Assembly: GCA_964058805.1 (NCBI GenBank)
Contig: CAXKVV010000817.1
Location: 1 to 57,243, forward strand
Direction: 5' to 3'
Length of the DNA stretch: 57,243 nt
DNA from: Schoenoplectus triqueter
Lineage: Eukaryota; Streptophyta; Magnoliopsida; Poales; Cyperaceae
The first letter of the stretch is position 1. Each line of letters begins with the position of its first letter. This document shows positions 46,901-57,243 of this stretch, one piece after another. A program made the translations under genes and the position numbers. A model generated the notes under the pieces. That model did no database searches, was not told the origin of the DNA, and saw only the letters and a list, made by a program, of their open reading frames with translations.

Positions 46901-49900
46901 TATTCATGTATTGCTCGCCCGAACTCGTTTTCGGCGGTACCAAGGTCGTCGGGTGTCGTTTTCATGTTTTGCGCGCCCGGACTCGTTTTCGGCGGTACCG
47001 AAGTCGTCGGGTCTCGTTTTCATGTTTTGCTCTCCCAGAATCATTTTATGCGGTACCGAGGGCGTCGGGTCCCGTTTTCATGGTTTGCGCGCCCGAACTC
47101 TTTTTCGGTTGTGCCGAGGAAGTCGGGTCCCGTTTACATGTTTTGCGCGCCCGGACTCATTTTCGGCTGTACCCAGAGCGCCGGGTCTCGTTTTCATGTT
47201 TTGCGCTCCCGAACTCGTTTTCGATGTTTCCAAGGGCGTCGGGTCTCGTTTTCACATTTAGCACTCCTGGACTCATTTTGGGCGGTACCGAGGGCGTCGT
47301 GTCTCGTTTTTATGTTTTGCACGCCCGGACTCGTTTGCGGTGATACCGAGGGCGTCGTGTCCCGTTTTCTAGTTTTGCGCGCCCAGACTCGTTTTCGACG
47401 AAACCGAGGGCATCGGGTCGCATTTTCATGTTTTGCGCTCCCAGACTAGTTTTTGGCGGTACCGGGGATGTCGGGTCCCGTTTTCATTTTTTGCGCGCCC
47501 TGACTCATTCTCGGCGGTACCGAGTGCGCCGGGTCCCGTTTTCATGTTTTGCACGCCCGGACTTGTTTTCGGCGGTACCGATGACCTCGGGTCCAGTTTT
47601 GATGTTTTGCGCTCCTGAACTCATTTTCGACGGTATCGAGGGCGTCGTGTCTCGTTTTTATGCTTTGCGCGCTCAGACTCGTTGTCGGCGATACCGAGGG
47701 CGTCGTGTCCAGTTTTCATGTTTTGCGCGCCCAGACTCGTTTTCGGCGAAACCGAGGGCGTCGGGTCGCATTTTAATGTTTTGCGCTCCCAGACACATTT
47801 TTCGGCGGTACCGAGTGTGTCGGGCCCCGTTTTAATGTTTTGCGCGCCTTGACTCATTTTCGGCGGTACCGAGTGCGTCGGGTCCTGTATTCATGTATTG
47901 CTCGCCCGGAATCGTTTTCGGCGGTACCAAGGTCGTCGGGTGTCATTTTCATGTTTTGCGCCCGGACTCGTTTTCGGCGGTACTGAAGTCGTCGGGTCTC
48001 GTTTTCTTGTTTTGCTCTTCCAGAATCATTTTATGCGGTACCGAGGGCGTCGTGTCCCGTTTTCATGTTTTGCGCGCCCGAACTCATTTTCGGTTGTGCC
48101 GAGGACGTCGGGTCCCGTTTTCATGTTTTGCGGGCCCGGACTCATTTTCGTCTGTACCCAGAGCGCCGGGTCTCGTTTTCATGTTTTCCGCTTCCGAACT
48201 CGTTTTCAAGTTTTCCACTCTCGGACTCGTTTTCGGCGGTATAGAGGGCGTCGTGTCCCGTTTTCAAGTTTATCGCGCCCAGACTCGTTTTCGACGATAC
48301 CGAAGGCGTCGGTTCCCGTTTTAATGTTTTGCGCTCCCGGACTCGTTTTCGACCATACCGAGGGCGTCGGTTCCCGTTTTCATGTTTTGCGCTCCCGGAC
48401 TCGTTTTCGGCGGTACCGAGGGCGTCGGGTCACGTTTTCATGTTTTGCGCGCCCGGACTCGTTTTCGGCGGTACCGAGTGCGTCGGGTCCCGTTTTTATG
48501 TTTTGCCCGCCCGTACCCGTTTTCGGTGGTACCGAGGGCGTCGGGTCCCGTTTTCATGTTTTGCGCTCCACGACTCGTTTTCGGCGGTACCGAGGGCGTC
48601 GTGTCCCGTTTTCATGTTTTGCGCGCCCGGACTCGATTTGGGCGATACCAAGGGCGTCGTGTCCCGTTTTCATGTTTTGCGCTGAGACTAGTGTTAGGCT
48701 ATATCGAGGGCGTCGAGTCCCGTTTTCATGTTTTGCGCGCACGGACTCATTTTCGGCGGTACCGACTGCGTCAGGTCCCGTTTTCATGTTTTGCACGCCC
48801 GGACTCATTTTCGGCGGTAGCGATGGCGTCGGGTCCGGTTTTCATGTTTTTCGCTCCCCGACTCGTTTTCGGTGGTACCGAGGGAGTCGTGTCTCGTTTT
48901 CTTGTTTTGCGCGCCCGGACTCGATTTAGGCGATACCGAGGGCGTCGTGTCCCGTTTTCATATTTTGCGCGGCCGGACTCTTTTTCGGCGGTCCCGATGG
49001 CGTCGGGTCTCATTTCATGTATTCCACACCCGGACTCATTTTCGACGGTACCGAGGGCGTCGTGTCTCGTTTTCAAGTTTTGCGCTCCCGGATTCGTTTT
49101 CGGCGGTACCGAGGGCGTCGCATCCCGTTTTCATGTTTTGCGCGCCCATATTCGTTTTCGGCGGTACCGAGGGCGTCGGGCCCCGTTTTCATGTTTTGCG
49201 CGCCCAGACTCGTTTTCGACGAAACCGAGGGCGTCAGGTCGCATTTTAATGTTTTGCGCTCCCAGACTCATTTTCGGCGGTACCGAGTGTGTCGGGTCCC
49301 GTTTTCATGTTTTGCGCGCCTTGACTCATTTTCGACGGTACCGAGTGCGTCGGGTCCTGTATTCATGTATTGCTCGCCCGGACTCGTTTTCGGCGGTACC
49401 AAGGTCGTCGGGTGTCGTTTTCATGTTTTGCGCGCCCGGACTCGTTTTTGGCGGTACCGAAGTCGTCGGGTCTCGTTTTCAAGTTTTGCTCTCCCATAAT
49501 CATTTTATGCGGTACCGAGGGCGTCGTGTCCCGTTTTCATATTTTGCGCGCCCGAACTCGTTTTCGGTTGTGCCGAGGACGTCGGGTCCCGTTTTCATGT
49601 TTTGCGCGCTCGGACTCATTTTCGGCTGTACCCAGAGCGCCGGGTCTCGTTTTCATGTTTTCCGCTTCCGAACTCATTTTCAAGTTTTCCACTCTCGGAC
49701 TCGTTTTCGGCGGTATAGAGGGCGTCGTGTCCCGTTTTAAAGTTTATCGCGCCCAGACTCGTTTTCGACGATACCGAGGGCGTCGGTTCCCGTTTTCATG
49801 TTTTGCGCTCCCGGACTCGTTTTCGACCATACCGTGGGCGTCGGTTCCTGTTTTCATGTTTTGCGCTCCCGGACTCGTTTTCGGCGGTACCGAGGGCGTC

Positions 49901-50520
49901 GGGTCCCGTTTTCATTTTTTGCGCGCCCAGACTCGTTTTCGACGAAACCGAGGGCATCGGGTCGCATTTTCATGTTTTGCGCTCCCAGACTCATTTTTTG
50001 CGGTACCGGGGATGTCGGGTCCCGTTTTCATTTTTTGCGCGCCCTGACTCATTTTCGGCGGTACTGAGTGCGTCGGGTCCTGTATTCATGTTTTGCTCGC
50101 CCGGACTCGTTTTCGGCGGTACCAAGGTCGTCGGGTGTCGTTTTCATGTTTTGCGCGCCCGGACTCATTTTTGGCGGTACCGAAGTCGTCGGGTCTCGTT
50201 TTCATGTTTTGCTCTCCCAGAATCATTTTATGCGGTACCGAGGGCGTCGTGTCCCGTTTTCATGTTTTGCCCGCCCGAACTCGTTTTCGGTTGTGCCGAG
50301 GACGTCGGGTCCCGTTTTCATGTTTTGCGCGCCCGGACTCATTTTCGGCTGTACCCAGAGCGCCGGGTCTCGTTTTCATGTTTTCCGCTTCCGAACTCGT
50401 TTTCAAGTTTTCCACTCTCGGACTCGTTTTCGGCGGTATAGAGGGCGTCGTGTCCCGTTTTCAAGTTTATCGCGCCCAGACTCGTTTTCGACGATACCGA
50501 GGGCGTCGGTTCCCGTTTTC
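46901..50520 (+). repeat. Higher-order repeat marked by TATTCATG, spacings 987, 1472 and 723 bp
   Basis: The rare variant CCTGTATTCATG starts (TATTCATG) at 46901, 47888, 49360 and 50083. The following monomers (CAAGGTCGTCGGGTGTC, then GAAGTCGTCGGGTCTCG) recur in the same order each time. Unequal spacings suggest later deletion or insertion of monomers. Confidence 0.8.
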
Positions 50521-53500
50521 AAGTTTTGCGCTCCCGGACTCGTTTTCGGCGGTACCGAGGGCGTCGGGTCCCGTTTTCATGTTTTGCGCGCCCGGACTCA
50601 TTTTCGGCGGTACCGAGGGCGTCGGGTCCAGTTTTCATGTTTTGCGCGCCCGGACTCATTTTCGGCGGTACCGAGGGCGTCGGGTCTCGTTTTCGGCGGT
50701 ACCGAGGGCGTCGTGTCTGATTTTCATGTTTTGCGCGCCCGGACTCGTTTTCGGCGGTACCGAGGGCGTCGAGTGTCGTTTTCACGTTTTGCGCGCCCGG
50801 ACTCGTTTTCGGCGGTACCGAGGGCGTCGGGTCCGGTTTTCATGTATTGCGCGCCCGGACTCATTTTCGGCGGTACGGAGGGCGTCGGGTCCCGTTGTCA
50901 TGTTTTGCGCGCCCGGACTCATTTTCGGCGATACCGAGGGCGTCGAGTCCCGTTTTCACGTTTTGCGCGCCCGAACTCGTTTTCGGCGGTACCGAGGGCG
51001 TCGTGTCTGATTTTCATGTTTTGCGCGTCGGGACTCATTATCGGCGGTACCGAGGGTGTCGGGCCTCGTTTTCTTGTTTTGGGCTTCCGGACTCGTTTTC
51101 GGCGGTACCGAGGTCGTCGGGTCCCGTTTGCATGTTTTGCGCGTCCGGACTCGTTTTCGGCGATACCGAGGGCGTCGGGTCTCGTTTCCATGATTTGCGC
51201 GCCCGGACTCGTTTTCGACGGTACCGAGGGCCTCGGATCCAGTTTCCAAGTTTTGCGCGCCCGGACTCGTTTTCGGCGGTACCGAGGGCGTCGGGTCCCG
51301 TTTTCATGTTTTGCGCGCCCGGACTCGTTTTCGGCGATACCGAAGGCGTCGGGTCCCGTTTTAATGTTTTGCGCGCCCGGACTCGTTTTCGGCAGTACCG
51401 AGGGCGTCGGGTCCCGTTTGCATGTTTTGCGCGCCCGGACTCGTTTTCGGCGGTACCGAGGGCGTCGTGTCTGATTTTCATGTTTTGCGCGCCCGGACTC
51501 GTTTTCGGCGGTACCGAGGGCGTCGAGTCCCGTTTGCACGTTTTGCGCCCGGCCTCGTTTTCGGCGGTCTCGAAGGCGTCGGGTCTCTTTTTCGGCGGTA
51601 CCGAGGGCGTCGTGTCTGATTTTCATGTTTTGCCCCCCTAGACTCGTTATCGGCGGTACCGAGGGCGTCAGGCCTCGTTTTCGGCGGTACCGAGGGCGTC
51701 GTGTCTGATTTTCATGTTTTGCGCGCCCGGACTCGTTTTCGGCGGTACCGAGGGCGTCGAGTGCCGTTTTCACGTTTTGCGCGCCCGGACTCGTTTTCGG
51801 CGGTACCGAGGGCGTCGGGTCCCGTTTTCATGTTTTGCGCGCCCGGACTCATTTTCGGCGGTACCGAGGGCGTCGGGTCCCGTTTTCAATTTTTTTCGCG
51901 CCCGGACTCATTTTCGGCGGTACCGAGGGCGTCGGGTCCCGTTTTCATGTTTTGCGCGCCCGGACTAGTTTTCGGCGGTACCGAGGGCGTCGGGTCCCGT
52001 TTTCATGTTTTGCGCGCCCGGATTCATTTTCGGCGGTACCGAGGGCGTCGGGTCCCGTTTTCATGTTTTGCGCGCCCCGACTCATGTTCGGCGGTACCGA
52101 GGGCGTCGGGTCCGGTTTTCATGTTTTGCGCGCCCGGACTAATTTTCGGCGGTACCGAGGGCGTCGGGTCCCGTTTTCATGTTTTGCGCGCCCGGACTCA
52201 TTTTCGGCGGTACCGAGGGCGTCGGGTCCAGTTTCCATATTTTACGCGCCCGGACTCATTTTCGGCGGTACCGAGGGCGTCGGGTCCCGTTTTCATATTT
52301 TACGCGCCCCGACTCATTTTCGGCGGTACCGAGGGCGTCCGGTGCCGTTTTCATGTTTTGCGCGCCCGGACTCGTTTTCGGCGCTACCGTGGGCGTCGGG
52401 TCCCGTTTTCATGTTTTCGCGCCCGGACTTGTTTTCGGCGATACCGAAGGCGTCGGGTCCCGTTTTCATGTTTTGCGCGCACGGACTCGTTTTCGGCTGT
52501 CTCGAAGGCGTCGGGTCTCGTTTTCGGCGGTACCGAGGGCGTCGTGTCTGATTTTCATGTTTTGCGCGCCCGGACTCGTTTTCTGCGGTACCTAGGGCGT
52601 CGAGTCCCGTTTTCACGTTTTGCGCGCCCGGACTCGTTTTCGGCGGTCTCGAAGGCGTCGGGTCTCGTTTTCGGCGGTACCGAGGGCGTCGTGTCTGATT
52701 TTCATGTTTTGCGCGCCCGGACTCGTTTTCGGCGGTACCGAGGTCGTCGGGATTCCGTTTGCATGTTTTGCGCGCCCGGACTCGTTTTCGGCGGTACCGA
52801 GGGCGTCGGGTCATGTTTTCATGTTTTGTGCGCCCGGACTCATTTTCGGCGGTACAGAGGGCGTCGGGTCCCGTTTTCATGTTTTGCTCGCCCGGACTCA
52901 TTTTCGGCGGTACCGAGGGCGTCGGGTCCCGTTCCCATGTTTTGCGCGCCCGGACTGATTTTCTGCGGTACCGAGGGCGTCGGGTCCCGTTTTCATGTTT
53001 TACGCGCCCGTACTCATTTTCGGCGGTACCGAGGGCGTCCGGTCCCGTTTTTATGTTTTGCGCGCCCGGACTCATTTTCGGCGGTACCGAGGGCGTCGGG
53101 TCCGGTTTTCATGTTTTGCGCGCCCCGACTCATTTTCGGCGGTACCGAGGGCGTCGGGTCCCGTTTTCATGTTTTGCGTGCCCGGACTCATTTTCGGCGG
53201 TACCGAGGGCGTCGGGTCCCGTTTTCATGTTTTGCGCGCCCGGACTCATTTTCGGCGGTACCGAGGGCGTCGGGTCCCGTTTTCATGTTTTGCGCGCCCG
53301 GACTCATTTTCGGCGGTACCGAGGGCGTCGGGTCCCGTTTTCATGTTTTGCGCGCCCGGACTCATTTTCGGCGGTACCGAGGGCGTCGGGTCCCGTTTTC
53401 ATGTTTTGCGCGCCCGGACTCATTTTCGGCGGTACCGAGGGCGTCGGGTCCCGTTTTCATGTTTTGCGCGCCCGGACTCGTTTTCGGCGATACCGAAGGC

Positions 53501-56500
53501 GTCGGGTCCCGTTTTAATGTTTTGCGCGCCCGGACTCGTTTTCGGCAGTACCGAGGGCGTCGGGTCCCGTTTGCATGTTTTGCGCGCCCGGACTCGTTTT
53601 CGGTGGTACCGAGGGCGTCGTGTCTGATTTTCATGTTTTGCGCGCCCGGACTCGTTTTCGGCGGTACCGAGGGCGTCGAGTCCCGTTTTCACGTTTTGCG
53701 CGGCCGGACTCGTTTTCGGCGGTCTCGAAGGCGTCGGGTCTCTTTTTCGGCGGTACCGAGGGCGTCGTGTCTGATTTTCATGTTTTGCCCCCCTAGACTC
53801 GTTATCGGCGGTACCGAGGGCGTCAGGCATCGTTTTCGGCGGTACCGAGGGCGTCGTGTCTGATTTTCATGTTTTGCGCGCCCGGACTCGTTTTCGGCGG
53901 TACCGAGGGCGTCGAGTGTCGTTTTCACGTTTTGCGCGCCCGGACTCGTTTTCGGCGGTACCGAGGGCGTCGGGTCCGGTTTTCATGTATTGCGCGCCCG
54001 GACTCATTTTCGGCGGTACGGAGGGCGTCGGGTCCCGTTGTCATGTTTTGCGCGCCCGGACTCATTTTCGGCGATACCGAGGGCGTCGAGTCCCGTTTTC
54101 ACGTTTTGCGCGCCCGAACTCGTTTTCGGCGGTACCGAGGGCGTCGTGTCTGATTTTCATGTTTTGCGCGTCGGGACTCGTTATCGGCGGTACCGAGGGT
54201 GTCGGGCCTCGTTTTCTTGTTTTGGGCTTCCGGACTCGTTTTCGGCGGTACCGAGGTCGTCGGGTCCCGTTTGCATGTTTTGCGCGTCCGGACTCGTTTT
54301 CGGCGATACCGAGGGCGTCGGGTCTCGTTTCCATGATTTGCGCGCCCGGACTCGTTTTCGACGGTACCGAGGGCCTCGGATCCAGTTTCCAAGTTTTGCG
54401 CGCCCGGACTCGTTTTCGGCGGTACCGAGGGCGTCGGGTCCCGTTTTCATGTTTTGCGCGCCCGGACTCGTTTTCGGCGATACCGAAGGCGTCGGGTCCC
54501 GTTTTAATGTTTTGCGCGCCCGGACTCGTTTTCGGCAGTACCGAGGGCGTCGGGTCCCGTTTGCATGTTTTGCGCGCCCGGACTCGTTTTCGGCGGTACC
54601 GAGGGCGTCGTGTCTGATTTTCATGTTTTGCGCGCCCGGACTCGTTTTCGGCGGTACCGAGGGCGTCGAGTCCCGTTTTCACGTTTTGCGCCCGGACTCG
54701 TTTTCGACGGTCTCGAAGGCGTCGGGTCTCGTTTTCGGCGGTACCGAGGGCGTCGTGTCTGATTTTCATGTTTTGCCCCCCTAGACTCGTTATCGGCGGT
54801 ACCGAGGGCGTCAGGCCTCGTTTTCGGCGGTACCGAGGGCGTCGTGTCTGATTTTCATGTTTTGCGCGCCCGGACTCGTTTTCGGCGGTACCGAGGGCGT
54901 CGAGTGCCGTTTTCACGTTTTGCGCGCCCGGACTCGTTTTCGGCGGTACCGAGGGCGTCGGGTCCCGTTTTCAATTTTTTTTCGCGCCCGGACTCATTTT
55001 CGGCGGTACCGAGGGCGTCGGGTCCCGTTTTCATGTTTTGCGCGCCCGGACTAGTTTTCGGCGGTACCGAGGGCGTCGGGTCCCGTTTTCATGTTTTGCG
55101 CGCCCGGACTCATTTTCGGCGGTACCGAGGGCGTCGGGTCCCGTTTTCATGTTTTGCGCGCCCCGACTCATGTTCGGCGGTACCGAGGGCGTCGGGTCCG
55201 GTTTTCATGTTTTGCGCGCCCGGACTAATTTTCGGCGGTACCGAGGACGTCGGGTCCCGTTTTCATGTTTTGCGCGCCCGGACTCATTTTCGGCGGTACC
55301 GAGGGCGTCGGGTCCCGTTTTCATATTTTACGCGCCCGGACTCATTTTCGGCGGTACCGAGGGCGTCGGGTCCCGTTTTCATATTTTACGCGCCCCGACT
55401 CATTTTCGGCGGTACCTAGGGCGTCCGGTGCCGTTTTCATGTTTTGCGCGCCCGGACTCGTTTTCGGCGCTACCGTGGGCGTCGGGTCCCGTTTTCATGT
55501 TTTCGCGCCCGGACTCGTTTTCGGCGATACCGAAGGCGTCGGGTCCCGTTTTCATGTTTTGCGCGCACGGACTCGTTTTCGGCTGTCTCGAAGGCGTCGG
55601 GTCTCGTTTTCGGCGGTACCGTGGGCGTCGTGTCTGATTTTCATGTTTTACGCGCCCGGACTCGTTTTCAGCGGTACCTAGGGCGTCGAGTCCCGTTTTC
55701 ACGTTTTGCGCGCCCGGACTCGTTTTCGGCGGTCTCGAAGGCGTCGGGTCTCGTTTTCGGCGGTACCGAGGGCGTCGTGTCTGATTTTCATGTTTTGCGC
55801 GCCCGGACTCGTTTTCGGCGGTACCGAGGTCGTCGGGATTCCGTTTGCATGTTTTGCGCGCCCGGACTCGTTTTCGGCGGTACCGAGGGCATCGGGTCCT
55901 GTTTTCATGTTTTGTGCGCCCGGACTCATTTTCGGCGGTACAGAGGGCGTCGGGTCCCGTTGTCATGTTTTGCGCGCCCGGACTCATTTTCGGCGATACC
56001 GAGGGCGTCGAGTCCCGTTTTCACGTTTTGCGCGCCCGAACTCGTTTTCGGCGGTACCAAGGGCGTCGTGTCTGATTTTCATGTTTTGCGCGTCGGGACT
56101 CGTTATCGGCGGTACCGAGGGTGTCGGGCCTCGTTTTCTTGTTTTGGGCTTCCGGACTCGTTTTCGGCGGTACCGAGGTCGTCGGGTCCCGTTTGCATGT
56201 TTTGCGCGTCCGGACTCGTTTTCGGCGATACCGAGGGCGTCGGGTCTCGTTTCCATGATTTGCGCGCCCGGACTCGTTTTCGACGGTACCGAGGGCCTCG
56301 GATCCAGTTTCCAAGTTTTGCGCGCCCGGACTCGTTTTCGGCGGTACCGAGGGCGTCGGGTCCCGTTTTCATGTTTTGCGCGCCCGGACTCGTTTTCGGC
56401 GATACCGAAGGCGTCGGGTCCCGTTTTAATGTTTTGCGCGCCCGGACTCGTTTTCGGCAGTACCGAGGGCGTCGGGTCCCGTTTGCATGTTTTGCGCGCC

Positions 56501-57243
56501 CGGACTCGTTTTCGGCGGTACCGAGGGCGTCGTGTCTGATTTTCATGTTTTGCGCGCCCGGACTCGTTTTCGGCGGTACCGAGGGCGTCGAGTCCCGTTT
56601 TCACGTTTTGCGCCCGGACTCGTTTTCGGCGGTCTCGAAGGCGTCGGGTCTCGTTTTCGGCGGTACCGAGGGCGTCGTGTCTGATTTTCATGTTTTGCCC
56701 CCCTAGACTCGTTATCGGCGGTACCGAGGGCGTCAGGCCTCGTTTTCGGCGGTACCGAGGGCGTCGTGTCTGATTTTCATGTTTTGCGCGCCCGGACTCG
56801 TTTTCGGCGGTACCGAGGGCGTCGAGTGCCGTTTTCACGTTTTGCGCGCCCGGACTCGTTTTCGGCGGTACCGTGGGCGTCGGGTCCCGTTTTCATGTTT
56901 TGCGCGCCCGGACTCATTTTCGGCGGTACCGAGGGCGTCGGGTCCCGTTTTCAATTTTTTTTCGCGCCCGGACTCATTTTCGGCGGTACCGAGGGCGTCG
57001 GGTCCCGTTTTCATGTTTTGCGCGCCCGGACTAGTTTTCGGCGGTACCGAGGGCGTCGGGTCCCGTTTTCATGTTTTGCGCGCCCGGACTCATTTTCGGC
57101 GGTACCGAGGGCGTCGGGTCCCGTTTTCATGTTTTGCGCGCCCCGACTCATGTTCGGCGGTACCGAGGGCGTCGGGTCCGGTTTTCATGTTTTGCGCGCC
57201 CGGACTAATTTTCGGCGGTACCGAGGACGTCGGGTCCCGTTTT
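50521..57243 (+). repeat. Homogeneous satellite domain with kilobase-scale duplications
   Basis: Monomers here are close to the consensus; about five consecutive units from about 53163 to 53455 are nearly identical. A marker TGCCCCCCTAGACTCG starts at 51631, 53786, 54774 and 56696, giving repeat distances of 2155, 988, 1922 and (first to third) 3143 bp. Long segments such as 50919-51773, 54062-54916 and 55984-56838 appear almost identical. Short 31-bp units with CTCGTTTTCGGCGGTACC directly after GTCGGGT recur throughout. Confidence 0.88.

Larger units (their letters stand above)
15735..57243 (+). repeat. 58-bp GC-rich satellite DNA array, about 715 units
   Basis: Head-to-tail monomers of 58 bp fill the rest of the window and continue past its end; I saw no inverted unit. 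In order, each monomer has GTTTTCATGTTTTG, GCGCGC, CCGGACTC, a third GTTTT at position 28 (CGTTTT or CATTTT), the 8-bp palindrome CGGTACCG, and GTCGGGTCCC. The consensus is about 64% GC with ten CpG sites. Starts of GTTTTCAT at 53221, 53279 and 53337 show the exact period. Three units make 174 bp, close to a nucleosome repeat. Since 58 = 3x19+1, any open frame cycles through all three phases and repeats every 58 codons; the consensus makes almost no stop codons. I do not recognise the monomer as a named satellite. Confidence 0.97.

Noticed and set aside
15735..57243. CRISPR-like array of direct repeats
   Set aside because: The units are contiguous 58-bp monomers with no unique spacers, and the context is a plant genome.
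15597..57243. Many long open frames encoding Arg/Phe/Cys-rich repeat proteins
   Set aside because: They occur in every frame on both strands, follow the 58-bp period and have no independent domain or start context; explained by a stop-poor monomer.

Overview
The window looks like nuclear, heterochromatic DNA of a seed plant, most likely an angiosperm. The grounds are a Tat-lineage Ty3/gypsy retrotransposon, an intron-bearing plant mobile domain (PMD) gene, and a very large tandem satellite. I see no housekeeping gene, tRNA or rRNA. The species cannot be named from the sequence.

Layout. (1) 1-3108: the 3' part of a Ty3/gypsy pol on the plus strand: reverse transcriptase, a degenerate gypsy RNase H, a second intact RNase H and a DD35E integrase. 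Its C-terminal tail is displaced by a frameshift at an A6 run (2864-2869). (2) 3109-5008: non-coding, with a 240-bp tandem duplication. (3) 5009-8486: on the minus strand, a PMD gene for which I can trace six exons and five short GT-AG introns, all in phase 1, with one in-frame TAG in exon 2. (4) A pure-purine tract at 8585-8608 directly after that gene is a candidate polypurine tract, so that pol, antisense PMD gene, PPT and 3' LTR would form one Tat element. (5) 8612-15734: non-coding and unusually rich in unrelated tandem repeats (a 246-bp TATA module, a 127-bp duplication, and 42-, 62- and 36-bp minisatellites) plus a long AT-rich stretch. (6) 15735-57243: a head-to-tail array of a GC-rich, CpG-rich 58-bp satellite, about 715 units, running off the right edge.

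The array has internal structure. A 2.7-kb block at its left edge recurs about 8.4 kb further in. Local 116-bp dimer and 174-bp trimer higher-order repeats occur. A unit of about 985 bp (17 monomers) appears in three separate places. Monomers are divergent on the left and nearly identical on the right, so the window probably holds one edge of a larger array. The many long open frames inside the array, in all frames and on both strands, follow from the monomer having almost no stop-forming words and a length of 3n+1. I do not call them genes.

The most interesting points are the antisense, multi-intron PMD gene apparently carried by a Tat element, and the satellite itself, whose short variant units (31 and 39 bp) are explained by recombination between three GTTTT words inside each monomer.
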